A DNA stretch of 11,882 bases from JAGTVB01 sp964624765. Its GTDB lineage: Bacteria > Pseudomonadota > Gammaproteobacteria > HK1. The notes beneath the pieces were generated by a model. That model saw nothing but the letters and a program-made list of their open reading frames with translations. It was not told the DNA's origin and did no database searches. The position numbers and the translations under genes are program-made. The first letter of the stretch is position 1, and each line of letters opens with the position of its first letter. The stretch is from positions 1-11,882 of the forward strand of contig CAZUZO010000110.1 of assembly GCA_964624765.1 (NCBI GenBank). Direction: 5' to 3'. Positions 1-6,588 of this stretch are shown here, one piece after another.

Positions 1-60
1 GGTTGCTCGCCACCGTGCGCCTTGCTCTGCCGGCGCTCGTGACATTTTTAAAACAGCTTC
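1..60. repeat. Right end of MITE-like element (copy A, truncated by window edge)
   Basis: These bases match the last part of the complete element at 5485-5702 with a few substitutions, including the shared stretch CACCGTGCGCCTTGCTCTG. The copy ends in AAACAGCTTC, the inverted terminal repeat of the family, and is followed by TTA at 61-63, which fits the TNA target seen at the other copies. The left part lies outside the window. No protein is encoded. Bases 61-157, between this end and mutL, show nothing I can name. Confidence 0.75.
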
Positions 61-157
61 TTAGAAGTGTGCTTGCGAATTAACTTCACCACGCTGGACA
101 AGCAGCGGTTTATCTCTGATACTTTCTCGGCTAGCAGCCGCCCGCCACGTCCTGGCA

Positions 158-1993
158 TCACGCGCCGACAGGTCTTTCCTGTCTAAAAAGGCGCCTGATT
201 TCCCCTGCAGACAATTCGACCCAACACGGCCCGAAAGAGTTGCGTGGAGAAACGATGTCAGCCGCCTCCATGCTGCGCAGCAAAGCGTCCATCTGCGGCA
301 AAGTGCACGGAGACGCTACCCCCGCGGCACCCCGAGTAGCCATTACGCGCAGTAACGCGGCCGCCCTGGCCGCATCGACGCCACCCTCATCGCTGCCGAT
401 CAAGCTTGACAGCACATCCCGGATCAACCGAGAGACATCCGCCTCTTGCAGCAAATTTGGGATTTGACATACCAAGAGCGTCTCAGGACCGGCCCATCGC
501 AGATCAAAACCCAGCCTCTTCAGTAGCGCTTCACACGAGTCAGCCGCCCGGATCTCTCTTGGGCCTACCGGCAACGAAAGCGGGATAAGTAATGGGCGTG
601 GCGGCAGGGGTCCGCGTTGGTGGGCTTGAACCAATCGCCGATGTAACACGTTGCGCAACGCCTCGCGTACATCGACCACCACGAGCCCTTGAGCATTCTC
701 CGCTAACAGGTAGGATCCTCCTTTGAGCTGGCCGAGAGCATACCCAAGAGGTGGTATCGGCTGCACGCCGTGCCGACTGGCATCATCACCCAAACTGCCC
801 ACCGGGTCCCGTACGGCGCTGCGGTCGGCATCATGCACTCCTGACGTCCCTGGCCTCCCCGCGGAATCCTCTTCCAGCTCCAGCGCTGCCAGCGCGTATG
901 CCCTGGACACGCCCCCATCCGCGATCGAGCGCTCCCCCGACGTTTGCCCCAAAGGGAGAGAAGACGTTCCTGCCGAGGTCTGTGCCAAAGCTCTGGACAC
1001 GCTGCGGGCCAGGAAGTCATGCACGAACCGCTTGTCTCGAAACCGAATCTCATGCTTAGTGGGATGCACATTGACATCCACCGCCCTCGGATCGATCTCG
1101 ACATAGAGAACGTAGGCGGGAAACCGATCGGGCACGACCCGGTCCTGATAGGCCTGCCGCAAAGCGTGAGTTATCAGACTGTCGCGAACCCAGCGACCGT
1201 TTACGAACACATGCTGTAAATCCGCTCCAGCGCGCGAAAAACCTGACGCGGCCACCCACCCCACAAGCCTTAGACCGGTCACCTCGAATTCGAGCTGCAG
1301 GGCATGCTGAAGAAAAGCGGATCCACAGACTTTGGCGAGACGCTGCGAACGCAGCCGTTCGGTGTTGGCAGGCGGTAACCGTAGTAGGGACAGACCATCG
1401 CACTGCAAGCGGAAGCCGACGTCGAACCGACTCAGGGCCATGCGCTTAACGATCTGCTGAAGGTGCCGCTGCTCGGTACGCTCAGAGTGCAAGAATTTTC
1501 GACGAGCAGGCGTACTGCAAAATAGGTCCCGTACTTCAACTATCGTTCCGAATGGGTGCGCCACCGGAACCGCAACGAGACTCTCTGCTCGTCCATCGGC
1601 GCTGATACGCCAGCCGTGATCGTCGCCGCGACAGCGCGAGCTGATGGTCAATCTGGACACTGAAGCGATGCTCGGCAACGCCTCACCACGAAAGCCCAGG
1701 CTCGTTAACTGTTCGAGATCAGAGAGCGAGGTGATTTTGCTTGTCGCATGGCGTCGCAACGCTGACGCTAGATCATGCTTATGAATTCCGCTACCGTCAT
1801 CGCTCACCCTAATGAGACGCACACCCCCTTGCTCAATATCCACGTCGGTCCAGCGGGCAGCAGCATCTAAGCTGTTTTCCAGTAACTCCTTGACCACCGA
1901 TGCCGGACGTTCCACAACCTCGCCTGCGGCGATCTGATTCGCCAGCGAGGCCGGTAGCTCGCGAATACGCCTCGCTGGGAAGTCATTGTTCAT
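158..1993 (-). CDS. mutL: DNA mismatch repair protein MutL
   Basis: MutL couples MutS mismatch recognition to strand incision and unwinding. The 611-residue protein has the usual family length. The N-terminal GHKL ATPase domain is clear: ENSLDAA at residues 39-45, DDGSGI at 65-70, TSK at 84-86 and GFRGEAL at 100-106. A low-conservation linker (about 335-415) leads to the C-terminal dimerisation domain, which starts near YALGQLKGG. I see no DQHA(X)2E(X)4E endonuclease motif; the equivalent stretch reads VVVDVREAL. This fits gammaproteobacterial MutL proteins that rely on MutH. The Cys-x-His-Gly-Arg-Pro stretch common near the C terminus of bacterial MutL is also replaced, by RNSFGPCW. The start is ATG at 1993, with only a weak upstream AGG. 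It is the last minus-strand gene before the window edge; the usual partner miaA is not visible. Confidence 0.96.
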   Translation of the reverse strand: MNNDFPARRIRELPASLANQIAAGEVVERPASVVKELLENSLDAAARWTDVDIEQGGVRLIRVSDDGSGIHKHDLASALRRHATSKITSLSDLEQLTSLGFRGEALPSIASVSRLTISSRCRGDDHGWRISADGRAESLVAVPVAHPFGTIVEVRDLFCSTPARRKFLHSERTEQRHLQQIVKRMALSRFDVGFRLQCDGLSLLRLPPANTERLRSQRLAKVCGSAFLQHALQLEFEVTGLRLVGWVAASGFSRAGADLQHVFVNGRWVRDSLITHALRQAYQDRVVPDRFPAYVLYVEIDPRAVDVNVHPTKHEIRFRDKRFVHDFLARSVSRALAQTSAGTSSLPLGQTSGERSIADGGVSRAYALAALELEEDSAGRPGTSGVHDADRSAVRDPVGSLGDDASRHGVQPIPPLGYALGQLKGGSYLLAENAQGLVVVDVREALRNVLHRRLVQAHQRGPLPPRPLLIPLSLPVGPREIRAADSCEALLKRLGFDLRWAGPETLLVCQIPNLLQEADVSRLIRDVLSSLIGSDEGGVDAARAAALLRVMATRGAAGVASPCTLPQMDALLRSMEAADIVSPRNSFGPCWVELSAGEIRRLFRQERPVGA

Positions 1994-2101
1994 GAGGTGG
2001 CCTAACCATGATCATCGTTTCGGTGGCTCATGATACGGGCTCAACACCACGGATATCTTTGTCGCCCCCATGCCATGGCTGCGACCGGCCACAGCACGAT
2101 A

Positions 2102-2278
2102 TTACTCTAGCTCCACAATTAGCCCCGCTCCGTCTTCATTTTCGACCACCACTAGGCGTCCCAGGAGGCGATGATAACCGACATGCACAGTAATCGCTGA
2201 TCGCGTGCGAGACTCGGTAACCGTCATCTCATCGATGACTTCGCGTAGCAACTGCGGTTCCGCATCGATAATTTTCAT
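2102..2278 (-). CDS. Small hypothetical protein, 58 residues
   Basis: I do not recognise the family. The reading frame is open from 2353, but the ATG at 2278 is chosen because a very strong ribosome binding site, GGGGAGGGG, precedes it by a few bases. The product starts MKIIDAEPQLL, is mildly acidic, and ends in an alternating hydrophobic pattern (LLGRLVVVEN, then LIVELE) suggestive of a small beta-rich fold. There is no signal peptide, membrane segment or Cys cluster. It lies 108 bases upstream of mutL on the same strand. The strong binding site argues that it is translated; function is unknown. Confidence 0.6.
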   Translation of the reverse strand: MKIIDAEPQLLREVIDEMTVTESRTRSAITVHVGYHRLLGRLVVVENEDGAGLIVELE

Positions 2279-2692
2279 GTACCCCTCCCCTGAAAGGTTG
2301 TGAAAGAACCGTCGCGAGTCCACGAAAGCAAGACGGATCGGGTTGCGTAGCAAGTTTTTTCACAAGCTGTGAGCTTGTGCACCGGTTGTTATCCCCGCAG
2401 GTACACACGCCGGCGGTCAAGCCCGAAACCCACCTTGGTCATCGTTTGGTCACCCGCTGAACCACGCTCTATAAGTATTGCCGAGCGACTGCTTGACACT
2501 TGCGGCGCGTCATGGCGACACGTGGTATCGTCGCACACATCAGAAGCGGGACGAAACGCTGACCAAGGGCCGCCAACCAAAGATATCTACAGGAGCGTCG
2601 CAACACCTCTGACAGTCGGCACGCCTAGCAGCGGAAATCGCCCTCGGGGCAAAGACGATCTAGAGAGGACCGGCGGGAGAGTACCTCGAACT
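2279..2692. other. Gene-poor stretch between the small ORF and the Nudix gene
   Basis: About 410 bases with no convincing gene. A plus-strand open frame across it (2369-2791) runs into the Nudix gene on the opposite strand and has no recognisable motif or binding site. The only structure I can support is the hairpin at 2361-2379. I found no tRNA cloverleaf, intrinsic terminator or good promoter. Confidence 0.5.
2354..2380. repeat. Hairpin resembling paired ends of the MITE-like element
   Basis: CACAAGCT (2361-2368) and AGCTTGTG (2372-2379) form an 8-bp perfect stem with a 3-base loop, preceded by a run of six T. The left half, TTTTTTCACAAGCT, is identical to the right end of the element copy at 3236-3574. 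It may be a remnant of two ends brought together. The T run is on the wrong side of the stem for an intrinsic terminator of plus-strand transcripts, and minus-strand transcripts would read an A run after the stem. Confidence 0.5.
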
Positions 2693-3214
2693 CTAGGAGG
2701 CGAGAAACTGCTGCGCTCGATAGAGTCCGATCAGAGTCTTGGCATCCGTTATGGTGCCACGTCCAGCCCAGCCTATCGCTTCAGCGAATGAGATCCAGTG
2801 TACTTCTAGTACTTCATGGGTTTCGATCTCGCCTGCTACCGGCGTGAGTCCCTGGGCCAGAAACAGGTACACCCGTTCGCAAAAGACTCCCGGCGAGCTT
2901 AGGATCGACCCGAGAGAATGCCATTTCGCAGCCTGGAGCTGTGCCTCCTCAGAGAGCTCTCGTTGGGCTGCCACAAGAGGCGGTTCGTCCGCATCGAGCT
3001 TACCTGCCGGCAACTCCCAGATCCAACCTTGGGCCGCATAACGATACTGACGCAACAGACACACCCGATCATGGGCATCGAGGGCCACCACCGCAGCTCC
3101 CCCTGGATGGCGAATGACTTCCAGGTCGACCTGCGTCCCATTAGGTAAGGCGACCGTCTCGACCGCGACATCGATGATCGCCCCGCGATAGATGGACACG
3201 CGCCTAATGAGCAA
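2693..3214 (-). CDS. Nudix hydrolase, ADP-ribose pyrophosphatase (NudF) type
   Basis: Likely hydrolyses ADP-ribose or a related nucleoside diphosphate sugar, yielding AMP plus a sugar phosphate, in the cytoplasm. The 173-residue protein has an N-terminal beta region (PNGTQVDLEVIRHPGG, 24-39) and LLRQYRYA (53-60), both typical of ADP-ribose pyrophosphatases. The Nudix box lies at 71-93 with Gly71, Glu77, Arg85-Glu86 and Glu89-Glu90 in place; the later box Gly is Gln92. A SPGVFCERVYLF stretch follows, corresponding to the SPG-E loop of the NudF group. The chosen start is TTG at 3214 because AGAGG stands 7 bases before it; GTG at 3199 is an alternative. The start lies just outside the MITE-like copy at 3236-3574, so upstream regulatory sequence may come from the element. 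Exact substrate is inferred. Confidence 0.88.
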   Translation of the reverse strand: MLIRRVSIYRGAIIDVAVETVALPNGTQVDLEVIRHPGGAAVVALDAHDRVCLLRQYRYAAQGWIWELPAGKLDADEPPLVAAQRELSEEAQLQAAKWHSLGSILSSPGVFCERVYLFLAQGLTPVAGEIETHEVLEVHWISFAEAIGWAGRGTITDAKTLIGLYRAQQFLAS

Positions 3215-3235
3215 AGCGTTGCCTCTGGACCCTAA

Positions 3236-3574
3236 GAAGCTGTTTCAAAAACTGCTGCGCTTGCCATAGCTGCGTAGCGCAGCGGCTCGCCATCCTCATG
3301 TACTCCCTTGTATACCTTACGCGGACATGACTGAATGTTCTGGACCGCGGGCACATGGACAGCGGCTAGCTGAACGCTTAGTCGTGCGGTCAAGTCTCCG
3401 CTAGGTAACGTACTTTTTGGGCCGTGGTGAGTATACACTGCGGGGGTGACTCGCCCCATCCCTGGGGCTCGCCCCTCGGGCCCAGCATAACACTGTTCAA
3501 AATCGTTCCAGGCGATTTTGTCGCCGCCGTCCGCCTTGCTCTCGTGCCGCTCACGACGGTTTTTTCACAAGCTC
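3236..3574. mobile_element. MITE-like element, copy B (339 bp, carries a nested insertion)
   Basis: The left end GAAGCTGTTTCAAAAACT is the same as in the copy at 5485. The interior shares the CCCATCC-TGGGGCTCGCCCC block and the hairpin CAAAATCG...CGATTTTG. The right end differs: read inward it is GAGCTTGTGAAAAAACC. The flanks are TAA (3233-3235) and TGA (3575-3577), both TNA but not identical, so this may be a recombinant or decayed copy. There is no transposase. It is 121 bases longer than the complete copy, which is exactly the size of the nested insertion plus its 6-base duplication. The right end overlaps the last codons of the DUF3050 gene. Confidence 0.75.
3316..3430. mobile_element. 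Small insertion nested in MITE copy B, flanked by GTATAC
   Basis: These 115 bases are absent from the otherwise parallel copy at 5485-5702. They are bracketed by the 6-base direct repeat GTATAC (3310-3315 and 3431-3436), as expected for a target duplication. The ends, CTTACGCGG on the left and TCACCACGG read inward on the right, are only weakly inverted. It encodes nothing visible and I do not recognise the family. Confidence 0.55.
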
Positions 3575-4350
3575 TGACCACGCAAATCGGCACGGACTTG
3601 GTCCCAAAAAAGAATCCGAGCCTCTAGCGCTTTTCTCGCCGCCCGTTCAGCCTCAATGAACTTCTCCGAGTCGCCGGCGCACAGTTCCTCCAGCAACCGC
3701 ATAGCCATGGGCCCATGGGCATCGTCATCGAGGTGAATGTGGCGCTTGAGGTAATAGTGAAAAGCGGGCGCATCCAACTCGGAAACCCCCAACTGGCGCA
3801 GCAGCGCCCGAAACATAGCCGGAATCGCCTGCTCGCGGCCGACAGCGAGCGCCGCGGCAACGACATGTGGCCTGCCGGTACCGATGAAACCGAACGTCGT
3901 TGCCATAAAGCGCTGCGCCGAGGCGGGTATAGCGGCCTCGCTCAGAGCTCTGTCGATGCCTTTGAGTCGCACCTGCTCCAGAAAGCCCGCTAACGCTGTC
4001 GTATCGGCGCCGACCTCGTTCATTGCTTGGCAATAGAGATCGAAGTGGGCGACGGCCGTGACCTGTCCGGTCATGTCCGCCAGCCCCTCATCGGATTCTT
4101 CCGCCAGCACCATGGCGTTAATGAATTGCCGCAACACGGGCGCTTCACGGGTTGGCATCCAGGGAACACAAGTCGGCGCCACGTGGCTCTGCACAGATTT
4201 CAGAAGTGACATGAAATCCCAGACCGCGTAAACGTGGCGCTCCATGAAGCGACCGAGATCGCTCCGATCCCGCAATTCACCATAGATAGGGTGGCACTCG
4301 AGTCGGCCCCTCAGGACCTCGATGCCCTTCGGCTCAAGCGGACTAGCCAC
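3565..4350 (-). CDS. DUF3050 family protein (heme-oxygenase-like fold)
   Basis: The 261-residue protein matches the DUF3050 family pattern as I remember it: HPIYGEL near residue 20, FMERHVYAVWDFMSLLK at 35-51, AEESDE at 83-88, AHFDLY at 101-106, a GREQAIP helix and YYLKRHIHLDDDAHGPMA at 199-216. The conserved His, Glu and Asp residues could bind metal, as in other heme-oxygenase-like proteins, but no biochemical role is known to me. The start is GTG at 4350; the in-frame upstream codon run is closed by TGA near 4371 and no clear binding site is seen, so the start is uncertain. The last residues (Gln-Ser-Leu-stop) are encoded across the right junction of the MITE-like copy, so the native C terminus may have been changed. 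Upstream lies one copy of the 95-bp repeat, then the assembly gap. Confidence 0.85.
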   Translation of the reverse strand: MASPLEPKGIEVLRGRLECHPIYGELRDRSDLGRFMERHVYAVWDFMSLLKSVQSHVAPTCVPWMPTREAPVLRQFINAMVLAEESDEGLADMTGQVTAVAHFDLYCQAMNEVGADTTALAGFLEQVRLKGIDRALSEAAIPASAQRFMATTFGFIGTGRPHVVAAALAVGREQAIPAMFRALLRQLGVSELDAPAFHYYLKRHIHLDDDAHGPMAMRLLEELCAGDSEKFIEAERAARKALEARILFWDQVRADLRGQSL

Positions 4351-4360
4351 AGCGATATTC

Positions 4361-4451
4361 GGCGTGAGTCATCGTTCGGGCGCTCGATCACCTTTACCTT
4401 GCGACAACTGAATGCTTGGGCGCCGACGTTGCGCTCCCGAGCAACCCTGAC
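4361..4451 (-). repeat. 95-bp leader repeat, copy 1 (upstream of DUF3050 gene)
   Basis: Aligned by eye with 7830-7925, about 69 of 96 columns agree, with short gaps. Shared blocks on the plus strand include CCTTTACC, GAATGCTTG, CCGACG and CTGAC. A hairpin GTTGC/GCAAC (4428-4432, 4441-4445) with an 8-base loop is present. The copy ends 11 bases before the GTG start of the DUF3050 gene and runs into the N gap on the other side. Minus-strand frames read NVGAQAF and QGKGD, similar to VGVQAF and SKGKGD in copy 2, but no complete ORF is present. Confidence 0.6.
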
Positions 4452-4454
4452 CAA

Positions 4455-4554
4455 NNNNNNNNNNNNNNNNNNNNNNNNNNNNNNNNNNNNNNNNNNNNNN
4501 NNNNNNNNNNNNNNNNNNNNNNNNNNNNNNNNNNNNNNNNNNNNNNNNNNNNNN
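4455..4554. other. Assembly gap (100 N)
   Basis: Exactly 100 undetermined bases, the usual placeholder for a scaffold join of unknown length. Open frames reported through it are meaningless. The gap begins at the edge of a repeat copy, which may be why assembly failed here. Distances and operon relations across it cannot be trusted. Confidence 0.97.
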
Positions 4555-4587
4555 TAACATAAACAACACAATAACCCACAGGTGCCG

Positions 4588-4593
4588 TATAAT
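4588..4593 (+). promoter_or_regulatory. Possible -10 box (TATAAT) before cnoX
   Basis: A perfect TATAAT lies 27 bases before the ATG at 4621. I see no good -35 hexamer at 16-18 bases upstream, and the gap ends close by. If real, it rules out the upstream GTG at 4582 as the translation start. Confidence 0.35.
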
Positions 4594-4620
4594 CGTGGCG
4601 AACGCATCGAGATCCCTAGC

Positions 4621-5484
4621 ATGATGGAAAGCCACTATACCTATGAGGGCACCGAGGATAATTTCGCAACCCTGGTGCTGGAAAACTCCAACAAAGGGCC
4701 TGTGTTAGTGAACTTCTGGGCCAAGTGGGCCGGCCCCTGTCACCGCCTGTTTCCGTTACTGGCTCGACTCGCTCGAGAATACGCCGGCCGGTTCTTGTTG
4801 GTAAACGTCAATACTGACGCACAAAGCTATATCGCTCGGGAATACGGCGTCAAGAGTCTGCCGGTGGTAAAGATATTCCGCCAAGGCGAGATCCGCGACG
4901 AGCTGCACGGCTACCAGCCCGAAGCCGAACTACGCCGCATTATCGATCGCCACGTGATCCGAGCATCCGATGGCTGTATTGCTAATGCAGTGCACTTGTA
5001 CCAGGCTGGTGAAATCAAACAGAGCCTTAGCCTATTAGCTCAAGCCGCCTTGGACGACCCCGATAACCTACGAATTCCGGTGATATTGGGCAAGCTGCTG
5101 ATAGTGCAGCGCCGCTACGACGAGGCCGAAGCATTGCTTCGAGGCCTGCCGACACAGACCAAGGAGGCGGGAGAGATCGGTCATCTGTTGGCCCACCTCG
5201 GCCTCCTTCAGGTGGCGCAAAGGACACCCGACAGAGACGCTTTGGTAGTGCGGCTTGCCTCGGACCCAGGAGACTCACAGGCTCGTTACGAGCTCGCTGC
5301 TCTGGCTGTCGTGAACAACGACTATGAGACGGCTCTGGAGAACTTGCTGGAGCTCGTGCGCCGCGATCGTGGATTCCGTGAAGATGCCGCCAGGAAAGGT
5401 ATGCTCGCCCTCTTCGATGTCCTCGGAGGCCGTAAAGAGCTTGTCGAACGTTACCGGGCGCGTATGTTCAGTATCCTCCACTGA
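4621..5484 (+). CDS. cnoX: CnoX-like (YbbN) thioredoxin-TPR chaperedoxin
   Basis: CnoX-type proteins hold unfolding clients during oxidative or chlorine stress and pass them to GroEL or DnaK. The 287-residue protein starts with a thioredoxin domain (about 1-110) containing VLVNFWAKW, an active-site-like WAGPC (residues 36-40) and SLPVVKIF with the cis-proline. The first catalytic Cys is replaced by Ala (AGPC), so dithiol redox activity is unlikely; E. coli YbbN likewise lacks a CxxC pair. The rest is helical repeats of TPR type (DDPDN, RYDEAEALL, DPGDSQARYELA, NDYETALENLLELVRRDRGF) ending in the family signature ALFDVLG. ATG at 4621 is preferred over GTG at 4582 because thioredoxin homology begins after it and a TATAAT lies between the two. 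The stop codon TGA is also the left target duplication of the inserted MITE-like element. Confidence 0.9.
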   Translation: MMESHYTYEGTEDNFATLVLENSNKGPVLVNFWAKWAGPCHRLFPLLARLAREYAGRFLLVNVNTDAQSYIAREYGVKSLPVVKIFRQGEIRDELHGYQPEAELRRIIDRHVIRASDGCIANAVHLYQAGEIKQSLSLLAQAALDDPDNLRIPVILGKLLIVQRRYDEAEALLRGLPTQTKEAGEIGHLLAHLGLLQVAQRTPDRDALVVRLASDPGDSQARYELAALAVVNNDYETALENLLELVRRDRGFREDAARKGMLALFDVLGGRKELVERYRARMFSILH

Positions 5485-5702
5485 GAAGCTGTTTCAAAAA
5501 CTACTGCGCTTGCCGGAGCGGGGTTGGGCGGCGGCTCAGAATCCTCATGTGCTCGCTTGTACACTGTGGTTGTGACTTGCCCCCATCCTTGGGGCTCGCC
5601 CCTTCGGGGCTAGCTTCCAGCTGCTCAAAATCGTTCCCGACGATTTTGTTGCCACCGTGCGCCTTGCTCTGGCGGCGCTCGCGACATTTTTGAAACAGCT
5701 TC
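5485..5702. mobile_element. MITE-like element, complete copy C (218 bp)
   Basis: It is bounded by perfect 16-bp inverted repeats, GAAGCTGTTTCAAAAA at 5485-5500 and its complement at 5687-5702, and by TGA direct repeats at 5482-5484 and 5703-5705. There is no transposase, so it must be mobilised in trans. A TNA duplication suggests an IS5-family parent such as the IS1031 or ISL2 groups; that is inference. Inside are a GC hairpin GCCCC-TTC-GGGGC (5598-5610) and a 9-bp stem CAAAATCGT/ACGATTTTG (5626-5634, 5640-5648). It fills the space between the convergent cnoX and nifZ genes and its hairpins could act as a terminator. Confidence 0.85.
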
Positions 5703-5729
5703 TGAGCGGTCGTGAAAAAACCTGCGGTG

Positions 5730-6188
5730 CTACTCGATAGCGGCGGCGGTACAACGCGCTGGCTCAAGAGCCGTCTCAGGAACATGGAAAAAGCGCTGGC
5801 CAAAGGCCACTTGGTAGAGTGTGCTAGACTGGCCTATCTGCACAACATCTTGAATCTCACCTAAAGTGCCGGGTTCCGCCACCAGTGTACCGCTCGCCAC
5901 CAGCCGGGTACGTACCGATACCCAGTCACCCGGCTGGAAGCGCGCCGGCCGCCACGGTGCGTCCGCCGAGATGAGCTCCGACTCACGGCATCCGACTACA
6001 CGCCCCATCGACAGGAAATCCACCGAGTAGATAACCTGGTCTTGAAGAAACACGCCTACGTCCCGAATATGACCGATGCTTCCTCGGGCCGCCAGAAGCT
6101 TCCCGGTACCGACCCCAGGGTAGGTGCCGTCGTTTCGCAGATCTCTGGTGGCCCGCACGGCTTGACCGTACCCGAAACGTGGGCGCAT
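5730..6188 (-). CDS. nifZ: Nitrogen fixation protein NifZ
   Basis: NifZ helps assemble the second P-cluster of the MoFe protein. The 152-residue product has the family hallmarks in order: FGYGQAVRA, RNDGTYPG, GKLLAARGSIGHIRDVG, FLQDQVIYSVDFL, VGCRESELI and ADAPW, followed by a second beta-barrel-like repeat with FQPGDWV and a C-terminal VPETALEP. The length is normal. The start is ATG at 6188 with GAGGA 6 bases upstream. It follows nifW by 44 bases and is the last gene of the operon here. Its stop lies 27 bases from the right end of MITE copy C, on the opposite strand from cnoX. No intrinsic terminator is clear. Confidence 0.96.
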   Translation of the reverse strand: MRPRFGYGQAVRATRDLRNDGTYPGVGTGKLLAARGSIGHIRDVGVFLQDQVIYSVDFLSMGRVVGCRESELISADAPWRPARFQPGDWVSVRTRLVASGTLVAEPGTLGEIQDVVQIGQSSTLYQVAFGQRFFHVPETALEPARCTAAAIE

Positions 6189-6210
6189 CGTTCCTCATCC
6201 TCGGCTTGTG

Positions 6211-6228
6211 TCAGAGCTTGTGACAAAC
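6211..6228. repeat. Solo end-like fragment between nifW and nifZ
   Basis: TCAGAGCTTGTGACAAAC resembles the right end of MITE copy B read inward, including a TNA flank (TCA) before GAGCTTGTG. A preceding GCTTGTG makes a short near-tandem repeat. It is too short to be certain and may be chance or an old remnant. Confidence 0.35.
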
Positions 6229-6232
6229 ACTC

Positions 6233-6553
6233 TCACTTCAACAAGGTCTCAACCGGCACGAAAACCCGGCGCCGACGGTGCCGATGAAACACCTCAAACA
6301 CTTTCTCCGCGCCCGGACTGGACTTAACGAAATCCTCATAGGCCTGCTTTAGCAACTCCCTATAGACCACTCGCTTGGACGCTTCGCTCTCGTACTGGGC
6401 TCGATCGGCCGACTGCAAGTAGTCGTGAAAGCGTTGCAAGATATGCAAACGACTCACCTCGACCACCTGCGGGTTATACACAATTCCGAAATAATCGAGA
6501 AAATCCTCAGCATCCGTCAGCTCCGACAACTCGTGCTCCAAGCTCGCCTTCAC
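6233..6553 (-). CDS. nifW: Nitrogenase-stabilising/protective protein NifW
   Basis: NifW binds the MoFe protein and supports its late maturation or protection from oxygen. The family core is clear: AEDFLDYFGI, NPQVVEVSRLHILQRFHDYLQ (split here for length: NPQVVEVSRL then HILQRFHDYL), a helical middle with KQAYEDFVKS, then EKVFEVF and a C-terminal FVPVETLL. I chose GTG at 6553, giving 106 residues, because GGAGG stands 7 bases before it and other NifW proteins begin with a similar short lead to EDFLDYF. An ATG at 6592 overlaps the nifV stop as ATGA and would add 13 residues; it is a plausible alternative. A basic stretch near the C terminus (HRHRRRR) is unusual. Confidence 0.94.
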   Translation of the reverse strand: MKASLEHELSELTDAEDFLDYFGIVYNPQVVEVSRLHILQRFHDYLQSADRAQYESEASKRVVYRELLKQAYEDFVKSSPGAEKVFEVFHRHRRRRVFVPVETLLK

Positions 6554-6588
6554 TATCGTTCCTCCGAGTCGTGTGCCCTTCCGGCTCT

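Noticed and set aside
2369..2791. A 140-codon plus-strand open frame
   Set aside because: It overlaps the Nudix gene antisense, has no binding site and no recognisable motif; it looks like a chance frame in GC-rich DNA.
4582..4620. Upstream GTG start of the CnoX-like protein
   Set aside because: A TATAAT lies just after it and the added residues have no counterpart in the family.
5501..5803. Open frames across MITE copy C
   Set aside because: They run through an inverted-repeat element and into nifZ antisense; no motif supports a protein.
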